Both the position numbers and the translations under genes were made by a program. Shown one piece after another: positions 10,030 to 21,290 of a stretch of DNA of 64,000 nucleotides. The DNA is from Alnus glutinosa (lineage: Eukaryota; Streptophyta; Magnoliopsida; Fagales; Betulaceae). The stretch spans positions 37,158,154 to 37,222,153 of the forward strand of contig NC_084886.1 of assembly GCF_958979055.1 (NCBI RefSeq), in the 5' to 3' direction. The notes beneath the pieces are model-generated. The model saw only the letters and a program-made list of their open reading frames with translations. It had not been told where the DNA came from and did not search any database. Numbering within the stretch: the stretch's first letter is position 1; each line of letters starts with the position of its first letter.

Positions 10030-11163
10030 TCACTTTCTTTTTTTTTCGTTCCTGGTCAGTATCTCCCTTTGCCTGCTGTGTTCGGCAGTTCCCTGGTTGA
10101 TGGACAACAGCTCTTTTGATCGACCCGACTGATATTTGATGCCTTGCAATATTATTGGTACACTATTCCAGACAAATTGCATCTCTAAGGTCTCAAAATC
10201 CCAACAAATGGGCCCCAAAATTCGCAACCACTGAGTGCCTAACACTACTCCATAACCCTCCAATGGCAGAATATAAAAATCAACTACAAAAATTCGGCCC
10301 TGCAATTCTACTGAAATCTGTATGCACTTACCCGGGCTGTGTATCCTTTCACCGGAGGCAATCACTACTTCCATTCCTTCTCCCTTGGTTGGTTGCAATC
10401 CCAGCTTGCGTGCCAAGGCTAGACTCATAAAGTTATGAGTGCTACCCGAGTCAATCAAAGCTAGAAAAATTGTTTTCCCAATCCGCCCATAAATCTTCAT
10501 AGTCTCGGGGTTATCTTTGCCGGTCATGGCGTGCAAAGAGATCTCCGGGATGACCTCCTCCTCTTCAACTTGTGTTATTTCCTCCCCATCTTCTTTTTCT
10601 CGCAAATATGCTTCAATCATGAATAATCTCTTGCAACGATGTCTGGGACCATACTTTTCGTTGCACTTGAAAAAAAGGCCTTTCTCTTGCCTTTCCTTGA
10701 GTTCTTCCGGGGTTAACCGCTTGATGGGAAGCGGTTGTTGGCTCGTGGGGGGCCTAGTACTCACAGGAGGCCTCCGCATCTCCAAAAGGGGGTGCTTTTT
10801 CATTGCCATGTTGCGGGCTTCATAGACTCGGGCTAGGCCTATAGCTGAGGTGAGAGTGAAGGGTCTTCCAGCAGTAACGTCCACCTTGATGACCTCATTT
10901 AGGCCACTCACAAAACAACTAACCTGCTGGTTTTGTGGTAAAGGGCCTACCTTTGAGAGTAGGGACTCAAATTTGGCTTGGTACTCCCTTACACTTCCTT
11001 CTTGCTGTAATTTAGTGAGCTCTCTAAAGGGATCGTAAAATTGGGTTGGCCCAAAACGAGCGAATACCCCTTCCTTGAATTCCGTCCAGCCTATCTCCCT
11101 TCCTTCACATAACAAGATTTGGAACCATAGCTGGGCTTCTCCCTCTAGATGGAAGGAAGCCAA
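10030..11163 (-). CDS. gag-protease part of the Reina-like element
   Basis: A 377-codon open stretch. It covers the distal gag (LEGEAQLWFQILL; FARFGPTQFYDPFRELTKLQQ), a degenerate zinc knuckle (CNEKYGPRHRCK, residues about 191-202) and a retropepsin domain with LIDSGSTHNFMS around residues 263-274. Gag begins further right: the minus strand from about 11,560 to 11,163 encodes a coiled N-terminal segment (MGSLEQSVQALTAENQQL) and KLDFPRVNGEEDPTSW, with two in-frame stops. The ATG at 11163 is therefore internal and not the true start. Gag packages the element RNA and the protease processes the polyprotein. The stops in the N-terminal part make it defective. Confidence 0.8.
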   Translation of the reverse strand: MASFHLEGEAQLWFQILLCEGREIGWTEFKEGVFARFGPTQFYDPFRELTKLQQEGSVREYQAKFESLLSKVGPLPQNQQVSCFVSGLNEVIKVDVTAGRPFTLTSAIGLARVYEARNMAMKKHPLLEMRRPPVSTRPPTSQQPLPIKRLTPEELKERQEKGLFFKCNEKYGPRHRCKRLFMIEAYLREKEDGEEITQVEEEEVIPEISLHAMTGKDNPETMKIYGRIGKTIFLALIDSGSTHNFMSLALARKLGLQPTKGEGMEVVIASGERIHSPGKCIQISVELQGRIFVVDFYILPLEGYGVVLGTQWLRILGPICWDFETLEMQFVWNSVPIILQGIKYQSGRSKELLSINQGTAEHSRQREILTRNEKKRK

Positions 11164-11678
11164 AGCCGCCTTATCCTCCTCATGGGTTCCTTGGAACCTG
11201 AAAAACTGTTCCGCTCTACAGACCCAGCTGGTTGGGTCTTCTTCTCCATTGACTCTAGGGAAATCCAGTTTAACATGGGGACGTCCGAATGCCCGAGGCC
11301 GTTCTCCATCCTAGAATTCTTCTCCTTCTCCTGCCCGTAACCTCCTACGCCCGTTCTCCTCTACGTCACGTTGGTCCCTGGCGGACAACATCTTAAACAC
11401 CTCGGTAATTCGAGCCATAAGTTGCTGGTTTTCTGCTGTCAAGGCCTGCACCGATTGCTCCAAGCTGCCCATGTGTCCTTCCATAACTTGCTATTCGTGT
11501 CGCTGGGTGAATGAACACATGGTTGGTCTTGCTTCCACTGCAAAATCCAAGTAGGCCTTGTTCTTGTTGCGGGAACGACCTATGGTGATTAACTAGAATT
11601 TTTCTCAAAAAAAAAAAATCTGGTTTCTACTGAGGGAAACCGAGCCTCAAGGTTTATCAATGCGGTTAACAAGAGGAA

Positions 11679-11697
11679 CCCCGGCTCTGATATCACT
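11679..11697 (-). other. Primer-binding site, initiator tRNA-Met type
   Basis: On the minus strand the bases directly after the 5' LTR read AGTGATATCAGAGCCGGGG. The core TATCAGAGCC is the usual initiator-Met primer word of plant LTR elements; the bases on either side deviate from the common TGGTATCAGAGC form. Confidence 0.65.
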
Positions 11698-12087
11698 TGA
11701 TGCAATCAAATAATAAAAAGAAACAAAAGAAAAGATATGTGCTACTTCAAGAGAGCCTTGATCTCCAAAACAACCAAAAGGTTTAGGTTTTCATAATATT
11801 CAGCATGTCTCTTTATTCCTTAGGGTTACATATATATAAAAGACGGCTAGGTCATAAGACGTAACCATTAGGTCTAGCCGTCATACATTGTGTAGGAAAT
11901 AACTAAGAATGGAAATACATTCCTTATTTAGCTAAAACACTTTAGGGAAAGAAAATATGGAGAGATATCCTACTCCTAATTCGACTAGAGGCTGCTAGGG
12001 TTGAATGTGGTTAGGGTTGGGTTCTGCTGTAGTGTGGTGGCTAGGGCTGCAATATGCCACGTCAGCCCTAGTAGGCTGTCCGCATCA
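11698..12087 (-). repeat. 5' LTR of the Reina-like element
   Basis: 390 bp, about 97.7% identical by eye to the 6818-7207 copy. The inverted repeat GACGGCTAG...CTAGCCGTC is at 11842-11882. Confidence 0.88.
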
Positions 12088-12092
12088 CTCCC

Positions 12093-13847
12093 TGTTGATA
12101 ACCGAATGGTTGTTAATTAAATTTGAAGCTTAAACTTGATAATGGGTTTCGGTTACCTTGATTGGTTTTTGGTTGATAATGGCTGGGTTGATACATGTTT
12201 CAGTTATGGAGTTAAGTATTGGTTTTAGGTTCGACTTAACTAAATCAATTGGGAATTTAACTTCTTGTTGGGTTTAATTATTGGGATTTCATTATATATG
12301 TATTGGTGATAATTTGCCTACTTATTTATATTCATTTGTTAGTTTTGTAAGCCCTGAGCTATTTTACTTACATGTTTTAAAGTTCAAGTTAATTCAATAT
12401 ATATATGACCAGTTGTTTTGTAAATTATAGGTAGTTTCTTTAATCATAAGTAATAATAGTCAAACCATGATTTATTTATTTAGACAATAACCTGAAGTTT
12501 TTTTAAAAGCTTATAGCATATTGTTGAAATAACTAAATTGATGACATGTGAATTAGTTAAATTCAGTCTTAGGAAGGATATTTGATTTTTATTTGGAAAT
12601 GCCCTTTAAGTTTATCTTTTGATATTAGTAGAATAAATTTTTTAATTATTCTTTGAATGGTCTCTAAAAATAATTTTTATGGTCTAATCTAGGTAGAGAT
12701 ATTTAAAACTCTGCTCAGAAAATTCAGGTACGATAACACGACCTAAAAACCCCAGCGAAATTTTAATAAAACTTTTCAAAAGAAAAAGTCGGGGGATTTT
12801 TCTTAAACTCCTTTATTCGTCTATATTAATTGTCACTTTACATTATGCCATGACATTATGTATAGTTGTATTTGTGCACCATATTGTATATGTTGCATGT
12901 GCTCCATGTGAGCGAAAAATGATGGCATCATCGTAATTATATGTGCATATATTACACAGTTTTACCCCACGGCTGCATTGTATTTTGATCCGGATTCATA
13001 AGGGTAGTATGGCAACCACACCAAAAGTGTGGGCTATCGGTCGGGGGGTCTTCACCTAGGGAAGTTCTTAACCTGTCAGCTCTCCCCTGTGACGATAGGA
13101 TAAGCGAATAGGTCCTTCGGGATCAGTCCTTTTGGACGTGCCAAACGTAACGTACGCCGTACATGGTTAAATTGCGGAGGTGGGCCGGTGGTGGATAAAA
13201 TGTTCACACTGTTTAAATGATTCATGCATCATCATGCATTTTAGATATAAATGTTATTATTTCATTATTCAGTACTTCTTTTAGAATTCTGAAAAATATT
13301 ATATTTATTTGCTGGTTGTGATTTCCTTGCTGAGTTGTCGAACTCACCATTTTTCCTTACAAACCTTTTCAGATGAAGGTATATATCATTGTCATGAGGG
13401 GGGAGTTCCAGTGGGACTCCTCGTTATTAGTGATCCACAGATATGACCGCATCAGTGGGAAACTTGGACCCACTACCCAGTGGATTAGTGGAAGATGTAG
13501 CCTTCTGTAAATAGTAGCAGTTTAGTTCTTGGGGACTCCACTGTCTACATGGACTGTAGAGCTAAAAGATTAAAGTAGTACAATTTTATTTTGTTATGAT
13601 AACTATACACATTACCGTCCTTTAAGTAGTTAGGAGGTTATCTAGCAATTATAATTGTTAGTTTTTGAAAATTTCCTCCTTACTTTTGAGATGTAATAAA
13701 CTATTAACCCCAGTGTAACATTTTGATACTGCTAATGTAGATAGTATAATTAGTTTTATTACTCATATCCTGGGACTCTTGTCTTTAATTTTTACATAGA
13801 CTCACTTAGTTCGCGTTTCCCTTATATCCCAAAATGGGGGTGTGACA
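12093..13847 (-). mobile_element. Right part of a long chromovirus-type LTR
   Basis: Read on the minus strand it opens TGTCACACCCCCATTTTGGG at 13847, a typical long-LTR start, directly after the copia integrase codons DGGGEY. It carries a stem-loop TGAGTT-GTCG-AACTCA at 13331-13346 in the same place as in the other long LTRs of the window. It is non-coding. It continues at 6817 on the other side of the Reina-like element. Confidence 0.6.
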
Positions 13848-15115
13848 TATTCACCACCACCACCATCTGATTGGATGGATTTGATCTTACGATCAAATTG
13901 GCGTTCTACATAAGCCTGAAACTTAGGAAATATATATATAAAATCAGATTTGTAGGCAATTGGATAAATCCAAGTTAATTTACCAAAATAATCAACAAAA
14001 ATAAAATAAAAGCGTGCACCATTATTTGATAAAATATGAGAATGTCTCCAAACATCATAAAAGACTAATTCAAGTGGGACACTTGATTTATTTTTAGATA
14101 GGAAAAAAGGAAGTTATTGACTTTTGCTTCCCTGGCAGGCAGAGCAAACACAATGAGCTTCTTATTAGATGTGAAAGGAAGCTGAAATTTAAACTAGACA
14201 TGACAAACAATGTGATCAGCAGGATGGCCAAGGCGGCCATGTTAGTCCACAAAGGTAGCTCATTCGTTGGAGAAGACACTAGGTGGTGCAACTGTAGGAG
14301 AGAACCAATGATACAATCCATGCTTACTCAGACCTAGGTATATAATTTTCCCGTACATACAGTCCTTGACAAAAAACCAAGACGAGTGAAATTTCATATA
14401 AACATTATTATCAAAAGTGAATTTTTGAATATAAAGTAAATTTTTGGTAATTTGAGGAACACGTAAAACATGGCGTAAAAGAAAATTAGGAGAAAGTTTA
14501 GAGATGCCCATTTTTTTACTGGTAAGTCAGTTACCGTTGCCCGCTTAAATCTCATTGGTTCCATCATATGCTTTCGAGTGTATATTTAGATTGCTGAGGT
14601 CGAAGATGATGTGATGAATGGCACCGGTGTCTGGATACTAGTTAAGGTCCCAAGGTTGGTTCGGGCAGCAGTATAGCAGTGAGGTTGGGCCTTGAAGATT
14701 GAAGTGCCCAATCAAATATGTTGTAACAGGCTAATGCAATGTGGACCATTTCGCCACATACTTGGGATGCGGGCCGTGAGTTACATCATGAGCAATAATG
14801 GACATTGGACCCATTTGAAGAAGAGGACCGGTAGAAGGGGGGGGGGGGTGAGATTTCCACGCCCCCGTGTTCGGTACTATCCATTTGAGGGCTAGGCGAA
14901 ACGGTATATTGCCCATTGGAGAACTGGGTTCTCATGGAACCATGGTGCTGCCCTCTACCACGATGAGGATTTCGGCCACGACAAGCATGGTTGGCGGCGA
15001 GGAGCAAGTGGTCCTATTGGGTGTACTGCTCAAGTCTCATCCCATGGGCTAGTAGATGGCTGTGAAGATTGTCAATGGTAAGGGGCTCGATCCGAGTAGT
15101 CACGAAGGTGATGAA
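13848..15115 (-). pseudogene. Ty1/copia fragment: gag end, protease, GAG-pre-IN, integrase
   Basis: The minus strand carries decayed copia coding text in family order. Gag with TFVTTRIEPLTIDNLHSH and HEMRLEQYTQ (about 15,110-15,015); a zinc-knuckle remnant near 14,770-14,700; protease DTGA with YPDTGAIHHI (about 14,640-14,610); GAG-pre-integrase LSPNFLLRHVLRVPQITKN and LYIQKFTFDNNVYMKFHSS (14,510-14,380); the HHCC zinc region with RLGHPADHIV (about 14,250); and integrase KFQAYVERQFDRKIK then SDGGGEY at 13,850. Frameshifts and stops are frequent. The 5' part of gag lies 17 kb away at 32,128-32,350. The element is cut on the left by the LTR ending at 13,847. Confidence 0.8.
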
Positions 15116-15239
15116 TGGGTGTAAATTTGGCTAGTTATAATTGACCGGTAACCGGAAAACTAGTCTGGTATTCGGTTGGGAATAATCGGTAACCAACTAC
15201 CCAGAGTCAGTTATCGGTTGCAACTGGGTATATATATAT

Positions 15240-15922
15240 AAAATAATAAAAATATATATTTAAAATAATAAAAATAAAATGTGATCTAGCTTCTAGCCTC
15301 AGTGTAATTGTGTGATTCAAATTCAAAATATGAGGCGGTGTGTAATCAGAAAGAATGATGGCATTCGCAGAAGCAAGAGAAGGAATGGCTGACAGCTGGA
15401 CTTCGAGAAGCACAATGACCAGAGTGCATTGCAAGTGTCCTTTGCGTAACGTCTCTCCAAGAATCACACTCCTCGACGTCCCACTCCACGTCCACGGTTC
15501 TCCTTGCAATCTTTTCGGATGGTATTTGCTCGTGTGCTGTGCAAACAAGCTACACACCCTTTCCTTCGCCCCTCTCTGCAGAAACTCCGAACCAGTGCCT
15601 ATTCAAAACTGGTGATAGGGCTTGGATTCAAGAATCGTACGGCCTGATGGAAGAGGGGTTGAGAAGATGGTTGCACAGGAGCCTCCGCTACTTATCGGAG
15701 GATTTCAAAAAGTGGAAGGTAAGGAATTGATGGAGAGAAGGGGAATGCATTTATCACTACAGAGGCCATGGATGGCGAAGCACATGAAGGACTGACCTCT
15801 TTTTTGCACTTCCATATACATCTTCGAGGGTCGAAGGAATCCAGTCTTGGGCGTGCAACTTGATTTTTTATGAGGGCAATTTTGTCCAAAATATGTCGCA
15901 CAAATATTTGCAATGCCTTGTC
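15240..15922. other. Interior of the hAT-like element, left part
   Basis: Open stretches exist at 15207-15557 (minus) and 15355-15615 (plus), but neither resembles a family I recognise. They could be a captured gene fragment or chance. A T-run at 15,938-15,967 marks the LINE tail. Confidence 0.35.
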
Positions 15923-15933
15923 GAACATGAAGT

Positions 15934-15968
<35 letters not shown>

Positions 15969-15984
15969 AATAGAAGAATTCTCA

Positions 15985-16483
15985 TTAGACGATAATTATG
16001 GCTTGCTCAAAGGCTACAATATCCTGGATTGGGGAGGGACACTCCCCCAACCAGGTGCAATCATTCAGTAGACATAACCCATATTTTGCCAGCAAGTGGG
16101 TAGCCTGATTAGCCTCCCTCTTGACATGCTGGACCTCCACAGGTTGAACCTCTTGCAGACAAAAACGGGTATCTTCAATAACCTGCCCATAACTGCTCAA
16201 GCAAGGAAGAGTGTTATTAATAGCAGACACCACCACAGAGGAGTCTCCTTCCAGGAGAACATGATTAAAGCCCCGTCTACGGCATAGAGACAACGCATGC
16301 CAAGCTCCCAAGGCTTCTACAGAAGTTGGATCTGTGACAAAAGGGACCACAGTCACTGATGTAGCAACACCACCACCTTCAGCATTTCGCACAACCACCC
16401 CGATCGCCGCCTTCTTCCGTTCCTTACTGAGTGCAGCATCCCAGTTAGTTTTCAACCAACCCACCCACTGGTGGCTTTTCCCA
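15985..16483 (-). pseudogene. LINE ORF2 C-terminus, RNase H-like domain
   Basis: An open stretch of 159 codons (16464-15985) encodes the RVT_3/RNase H-like domain typical of plant L1 ORF2 ends. It begins WLKTNWDAALSKERKK, has GVVVRNAEGG, then EALGAWHALSLCRRRGF, LLEGDSSVVVSAIN and HVKREANQATHLLAKYG. The acidic residues of an RNase H fold (D of NWDAA, E of SVEALGA, D of EGDSS) are in place. Between 16,483 and the start of this stretch the frame shifts. The preceding residues (up to LQS) lie at 29,972-30,151, on the other side of the Harbinger element, and the frame continues across when one TAA copy is kept. No upstream RT is in the window. Confidence 0.8.
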
Positions 16484-16507
16484 TAAGAGCACTAGTAGCA
16501 GATTCCC

Positions 16508-18428
16508 TATAATGATTCCCTTCCCTATATATAGGGAAAATTTGATAAAAAACACAAAAAAGTGACCCACAATAGCTACCCCAATTTTACCCATTTTGGT
16601 TGGGTAGCTACAGTGCTACCCAATACATTGGGTAGCACTGTAGCTTCCCAATCAAATTTTTTAATCGAAAAAAAATCGGCCATATCTCTGCCTTTCACGC
16701 AACCCCATTTCTGCTTTCATTTCCCTCCATCTGAATTTCATTCTCGCGCCATACCCATTAAACAACTCCTCCATCACGCCTCTACCCTCATTCTTCACTA
16801 GCTTTATTTTTTTCGATGAAAAATTCTTCACTAGCTTTCTGCACGGCGGGAGTGAGAAAGACAAGCTGCAGGTCTTGCGGTAGTTGATGTGTGGTTGGAG
16901 CAGCGCCGGTGAACACCCAGACCCGTTCTTTTCTTTCCCATTCTTTGTTTCTACTTATTTGTTTGTGTTCCTTCTTTAAATTTTAACCAACTTCTTGTTG
17001 TGCGTTGCTTTGGGTTTTTTTCTTTGTTAGTTGAAGTCAAGTTTGCGGTTGATTCTTGCATTCTTTTGTCGATGGGTTGATTCTCGCATCTCTCTTCCAG
17101 CTTGACGGTTCTTTCGTGTATTTTCGAGCTGTTTCATGAGGTACACTTCCTATTTTCATGATTATCACGAGAAAATGTTGAAAAATAATGTGGGTTATTT
17201 TTATTATCTCCAATATTTTCGTTGTACATGTCGTAAATCATGGGACGGGCATTTTGGAGTTTCTATCTCTAGAACATTACCGGATTCTTCATGGAAATTT
17301 TTCTGTTGACATATGGGAAATTCTTCATCTGGGTCTTTCAAAATTTTAATTGTTATGGATTTTTGTTTTAGCCATAGAAACATATATATGAGAACAGAAG
17401 TTTTGGCAAATACCCATTCCTAGCTCTTGCTCACTTAGTTCATTTATGGAGTTTGTAATCTCTGTTAAGTTTGTTGTAGAGTGTTTTTAGTTCCCTGGTT
17501 TTTCGTTTTGTAGTACAGGGTGTGTTTTGTTGTTCTGTATTGAACCTGGTATCCATGGATTCTTATGTTTGTTTATGGAAAGTTTTGTTATGGGTTTTGG
17601 AGCATTTGTTGTCACAAGATCTTCCATAGAGACTGTTGCTTGCTGGATAATATGGTTTGCTAGGTGTTTTTCCAGCTCTGGTTTTGTTCTCTGTTTTGAG
17701 AATTTGGTCATCCTCCATATGATTGGGACGATGTGGTATGGCTGAGAGTGTGTGATTGGAAAAAGAAGTCTTTGGCTGCCAATATCTGTAGACTTGTGTT
17801 GAGCTCCACAATTTATAATATGTGGAGAAATAGAAATGAGACCAAGCATGGAAATCAGAAACAGAGAAGCAGATCTTGAAAAAGAAAAAAAAAAAATTGG
17901 GAGGTGAGAACCAGAGTTTTGGGGAAAGATAGGTTTAAAAGGAACATTGAGAATGTAGATATGTGTCGTAATTAGAGCATTAGAGAGGAGATGTCGGTAT
18001 AAGTGGTAAACCAGTCCCAGTGAGATTTTTACGAGATGCTTTCTGCAGAATTACTGTTTACCCGAGTAAAAATTGATCTTGAGGGTCCAGTAGTTAAGTT
18101 TGTTTTTCTGCAGTTTATTGTTGATGAGAAGTGAAGGAGTTTTGATTCTGTAAACTTTAGTTTAGTTATGCAGTTTATGGTTCTGCAGAATTGCTGCAGT
18201 TGAAAAGTGAAGGAGTTGTTTTTCTGGTTTTTAAATGTTGTTTTGTATATTTGGTTGCTTCTTGTTTGGGTCTTGTGGAGAAGTTGTAAAGAGGTTCTGA
18301 TACTGGCTGTTGTATCTTTGTAGTTCAGTTGTAAATACTTGTTGATTTAATCTTTGGCTTAAATACTGGTTGATTAAATCTTCATGTTTTTGCTTTTTTA
18401 ACTTCCTGTTGTTTGGTAGCCTACTCTC
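16508..18428. other. Harbinger subterminal and ORF1 upstream region
   Basis: Non-coding. It includes subterminal words related to the right end (CCCTATATATAGGG near 16,530; the right end has CCCTAAATTTAGGG). Pyrimidine-rich text and alternating GT..AG candidates around 17,040-18,420 may be a 5' UTR with intron for ORF1, but I cannot place the exons. Confidence 0.4.
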
Positions 18429-19430
18429 ATGGATTCACAAGACGAAAACCAAAGCTTCATTACGCTCTTACAATCAGGGTTGCAAAACTACCAAGAAATT
18501 CTATCCCAACCTAAAATAAAATCTACTAAGAAGACAAACTTCTCTATTGAAGAAGACATTCTACTAGTAAAGGCTTGGATTAGTACTAGCATTGATCCAA
18601 TTCAAGGGACTGATCAAAAAGGCAACAAATTTTGGGATAAAATTTGGATGAACTATCATGAGAACAAGAAAGAAGACACGGTGAAACGTTCCGCTCATTC
18701 TCTATCAAATCGATAGTCATCAATCCAAAAGTTTACAAACAAATTTTGTGGGTACTTGGCACAAGTTGAAACAAAGAATCCAAGTGGTGCTACTGAGCAA
18801 GATAAGGTAAAAATGAATTGTTACTAGTAGAGTAAATTAACCTTATATTTAGTTTGAAGATTCTAATTATTTTTCTTTTCTTTTTTTTAGATTAATTTGG
18901 CAAAGGATATGTACCGGGATGAATACTCTATCGGATTTCAATTTGAACATTGTTGGAAGTTGTTGAAGAACTTGCCAAAATGGAAGCAGTTGAAGCCAAC
19001 AATGCTAAGAAAGAAATCCATAAGTCCTTCTCTTCAACCTGTGATCAATCTAAGTGTTGACAATGATGAAGAAGACGTTATTGTAGACTTGGAGAGACCT
19101 ATAGGCAAGAAGGCCGCGAAAGATAGAGAGAAAAAAAGAAAGAGCAAAGATTGTGGAGATAAAGAGATTATAACGGAGGTTCTGACTCAATTAACGGAAG
19201 TGAAGAAAAGATCGTATGAGGAGAGAATGAAAAATATTGATACGGCAAAGGAAGAGATTGTTCGTATTGAGAAACAAAAGCTTGAGGTTGAACTTAGGAA
19301 AGAGGCAAGAGAACAAAAGAAAGAGGAAAGAGAAATTATGATGATGGATACAAGCTACTTGTCACCAATTCAGCTTGAATATATTCAATCTCTCCAAATG
19401 GAAATCATGCAGAAGCGTAGGACTAACTAG
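18429..19430 (+). pseudogene. Harbinger ORF1, Myb/SANT-like with NAM-associated C-terminus
   Basis: Two exons are visible: 18429-18806 (126 codons) and 18891-19430, joined by an intron with GT at 18807 and AG at 18889-18890 in phase 0. Exon 1 starts MDSQDENQSF and has the trihelix-like core NFSIEEDILLVKAWISTS and GNKFWDKIWMNYHENK. Exon 2 contains QFEHCWKLLKN, then PIGKKAAKDREKKRK and a long charged helix ending YIQSLQMEIMQKRRTN. In this superfamily ORF1 is the Myb-like partner that helps the transposase bind DNA and enter the nucleus. A TAG at about 18714 replaces the Trp expected after SLSNR in the SANT helix, so the product is truncated. The rest of the frame is clean, which suggests recent inactivation. 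Confidence 0.85.
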
Positions 19431-19905
19431 TCATTGGTAATTGGCTTTTGTTTATGCTATTGGCTTTTTGTTTATGCCATTGGCTTTTTGTTTATACCTT
19501 TGGTTTTTTGTTAGTTAGAAAAGACAAAAGGGAAATCTCTTAGATGGTTAAGTGTTTTTTTGTTTATGCCATCACACAAGGAGATTGAAGCTTCTGCAGT
19601 TGATTGAATCTGTGAATCATAGGTCAAATTTGGCTTAGTATTTGTTGGGAGGAATTCATTCAACTTTAATTAGGGGTAGCTTTGTTTTATGGTTTGTGGT
19701 CAATTAAGATGATGCTTACATGTAGCACCTGTACGTGTTTGCCTTTAATCAAGTCAAGTGGGGCCTTATGATGTAGCACCTGTATGGTTTGTTAATTATG
19801 TTCTATCTGATGTCCTTTTCTTCTTGTGCAATTGCCTTTAATCAAGTCAAGTGGGGCCTTATGAGTTACTTATTCTTTTTAGTTTTGCAGTTGTGTTGGC
19901 TGACT

Positions 19906-19910
<5 letters not shown>

Positions 19911-19946
<36 letters not shown>
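19911..19946. repeat. (TA)n microsatellite
   Basis: Perfect TA alternation over about 36 bases. Confidence 0.9.
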
Positions 19947-19948
<2 letters not shown>

Positions 19949-20540
19949 ATAGGCTTGCTTGAAGCATTTGGTTCCATAATCCGTAACCCAGGGGCCATGT
20001 TCAAAGTTCCCCGATTGCAATCAGCATTGCCTCTCCATCGGATCGCCATGTGGTGGAGTATGCCAACCACCCAGTGAAGGGGACCCTCTTGCTTGTCTGT
20101 GTAAATTCTGAGTGAGATTGAGACCATCGTTTATAATCTCAAGGCTTTGCTTTGTTTCAAACTTTGGGATTGAATAAAATAATCTGAAGCAATATGATGA
20201 CAATATGACCATAAATATATATACCCCTTCCATTATCCACTCGATCGTCTGAATTTTTCATAGAAGTCACTCATGGGAATTAGGAGGATATTGGTATCTG
20301 CAAGTCCTCTTAAGCTTTTGTTGACCGACAACAGTGCTTATAAAAGGGCATGTCATGTTCAGAATTTATAGAGTGCAAAAACATGAGCATCAGTGTGTGC
20401 AACAGAGGGTGCATTGTTCAACTCGATGGTTATTGAATCAAAGTTACTCTTTTTTGCAATGACGAATAACCAATTCAATCAACAAAAATTAAGGGAAGGC
20501 ATGGAAATTTTTATAGTTCTCAAACTGAACTCATAGATAG

Positions 20541-20640
20541 ATGATACCATATTTTCCAAACTAAATAACATGATACCAAATTTTCCAAACTACATAACAT
20601 GATACCAAATTTTCCAAACTACATAACATGACACCAAATT
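20541..20640. repeat. 29 bp tandem repeat, about 3.5 units
   Basis: Units start at 20541, 20570, 20599 and 20628 with ATGATACCA or ATGACACCA and share TTTTCCAAACTA.ATAAC. The units abut without spacers, so this is a minisatellite and not a CRISPR-like array. Confidence 0.85.
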
Positions 20641-20657
20641 TTAGAGAGAACAATTTC

Positions 20658-21285
20658 TTACGATTGACTATGTATTTGCCATAAATGCTCAATGAGGTCT
20701 AATTGAAGTTGCAAATGTGTTTCTTGATCTCTAATACGATGACGATTTTGCATGAACTCCACAACTTCATTTGTAACTTCGTGTGACGGTGGTTCGAGTG
20801 GAACGTCATTGATTTGCTCATAATTGAATTCATCTGCTCCAAGATACATATCTCGTTCATCCTCAACGATCATGTTATGCAATATTATGCACGCCATCAT
20901 AATATCTTTAAGAAGTTCAGGTTGGTATAACCGTGCAGGTCCACGCACAATTGCAAATCATGCTTGAAGCACTCCAAACGCTCGCTCTACGTCCTTTCTT
21001 GCCGACTCTTGAGCTGCAGCAAAATTTTTTCTCTTGTTTCCTTGTGGAGCATGAATTGTTTTTACGAATGTTGCCCACGAAGGATATATACCATTGGCAA
21101 GATAGTATCCCATTGTATAATCGTGACCATTGATTGAGTAGTTGACCGGAGGAGCACGCCCTTCAGCTAGATTGGCAAATACATCAGATCGTTCTAACAC
21201 ATTTATATCATTATGAGACCCTGGTAACCCAAAAAATGCGTGTCATATCCAAAGATCATGGGACGCTACGGCTTCCAAAATAATT
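20658..21285 (-). pseudogene. Harbinger transposase, C-terminal half
   Basis: This is the distal half of the DDE nuclease whose first half lies at 28400-29059; the LTR element at 21291-28394 separates them. Read on minus it gives TIILEAVASHDLWI, a stop, then GLPGSHNDINVLERSD with the second catalytic Asp, GRAPPVNYSINGHDYTMGYY, QESARKDVERAFGVLQA with the catalytic Glu, a second stop, then FAIVRGPARLY, MMACIILHNMIVEDE and the C-terminus ending LIEHLWQIHSQS. The first stop replaces a Trp and the second an Arg, both explained by single C-to-T type changes. With ORF1 this enzyme would cut and paste the element between TIRs at TAA/TTA targets. The two stops mean it is not functional here. Confidence 0.88.
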
Positions 21286-21290
21286 GTAGG

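Larger units (their letters stand above)
6818..12087 (-). mobile_element. Ty3 chromovirus (Reina-like), complete frame, decayed ORFs
   Basis: A 5270 bp LTR retrotransposon read on the minus strand. Both LTRs are 390 bp (6818-7207 and 11698-12087), begin TGATGCAATC and end CATCA, and the element is flanked by CTCCC at 6813-6817 and 12088-12092. A polypurine tract adjoins the left (3') LTR, and a primer site containing TATCAGAGCC (initiator tRNA-Met type) adjoins the right (5') LTR. Order on the minus strand: gag, protease, RT, RNase H, integrase, chromodomain remnant, as in chromoviruses. Short LTRs, 5 kb size and Met primer suggest the Reina clade (inference). The LTRs differ at about 9 of 390 positions. 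Confidence 0.9.
19431..20657. other. Region between the two Harbinger genes
   Basis: The 3' flanks of the two convergent genes meet here. It holds a TTTGTTTATGCCATTGGC-type repeat near 19,450-19,500, a (TA)n tract and a 29 bp tandem repeat. No gene is seen. Confidence 0.4.

Noticed and set aside
10155-11340. Several plus-strand frames over the chromovirus gag-protease
   Set aside because: They are the opposite-strand shadow of a clearly coding minus-strand region.
13841-13852. 5 bp duplication TATTC for the long LTR ending at 13,847
   Set aside because: No TATTC directly followed by a TG-type LTR end was found between 4,500 and 6,817, so the left edge was left open.
20541-20640. Regular 29 bp repeats reminiscent of a CRISPR array
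   Set aside because: The units abut with no unique spacers and lie in a plant transposon; it is a minisatellite.
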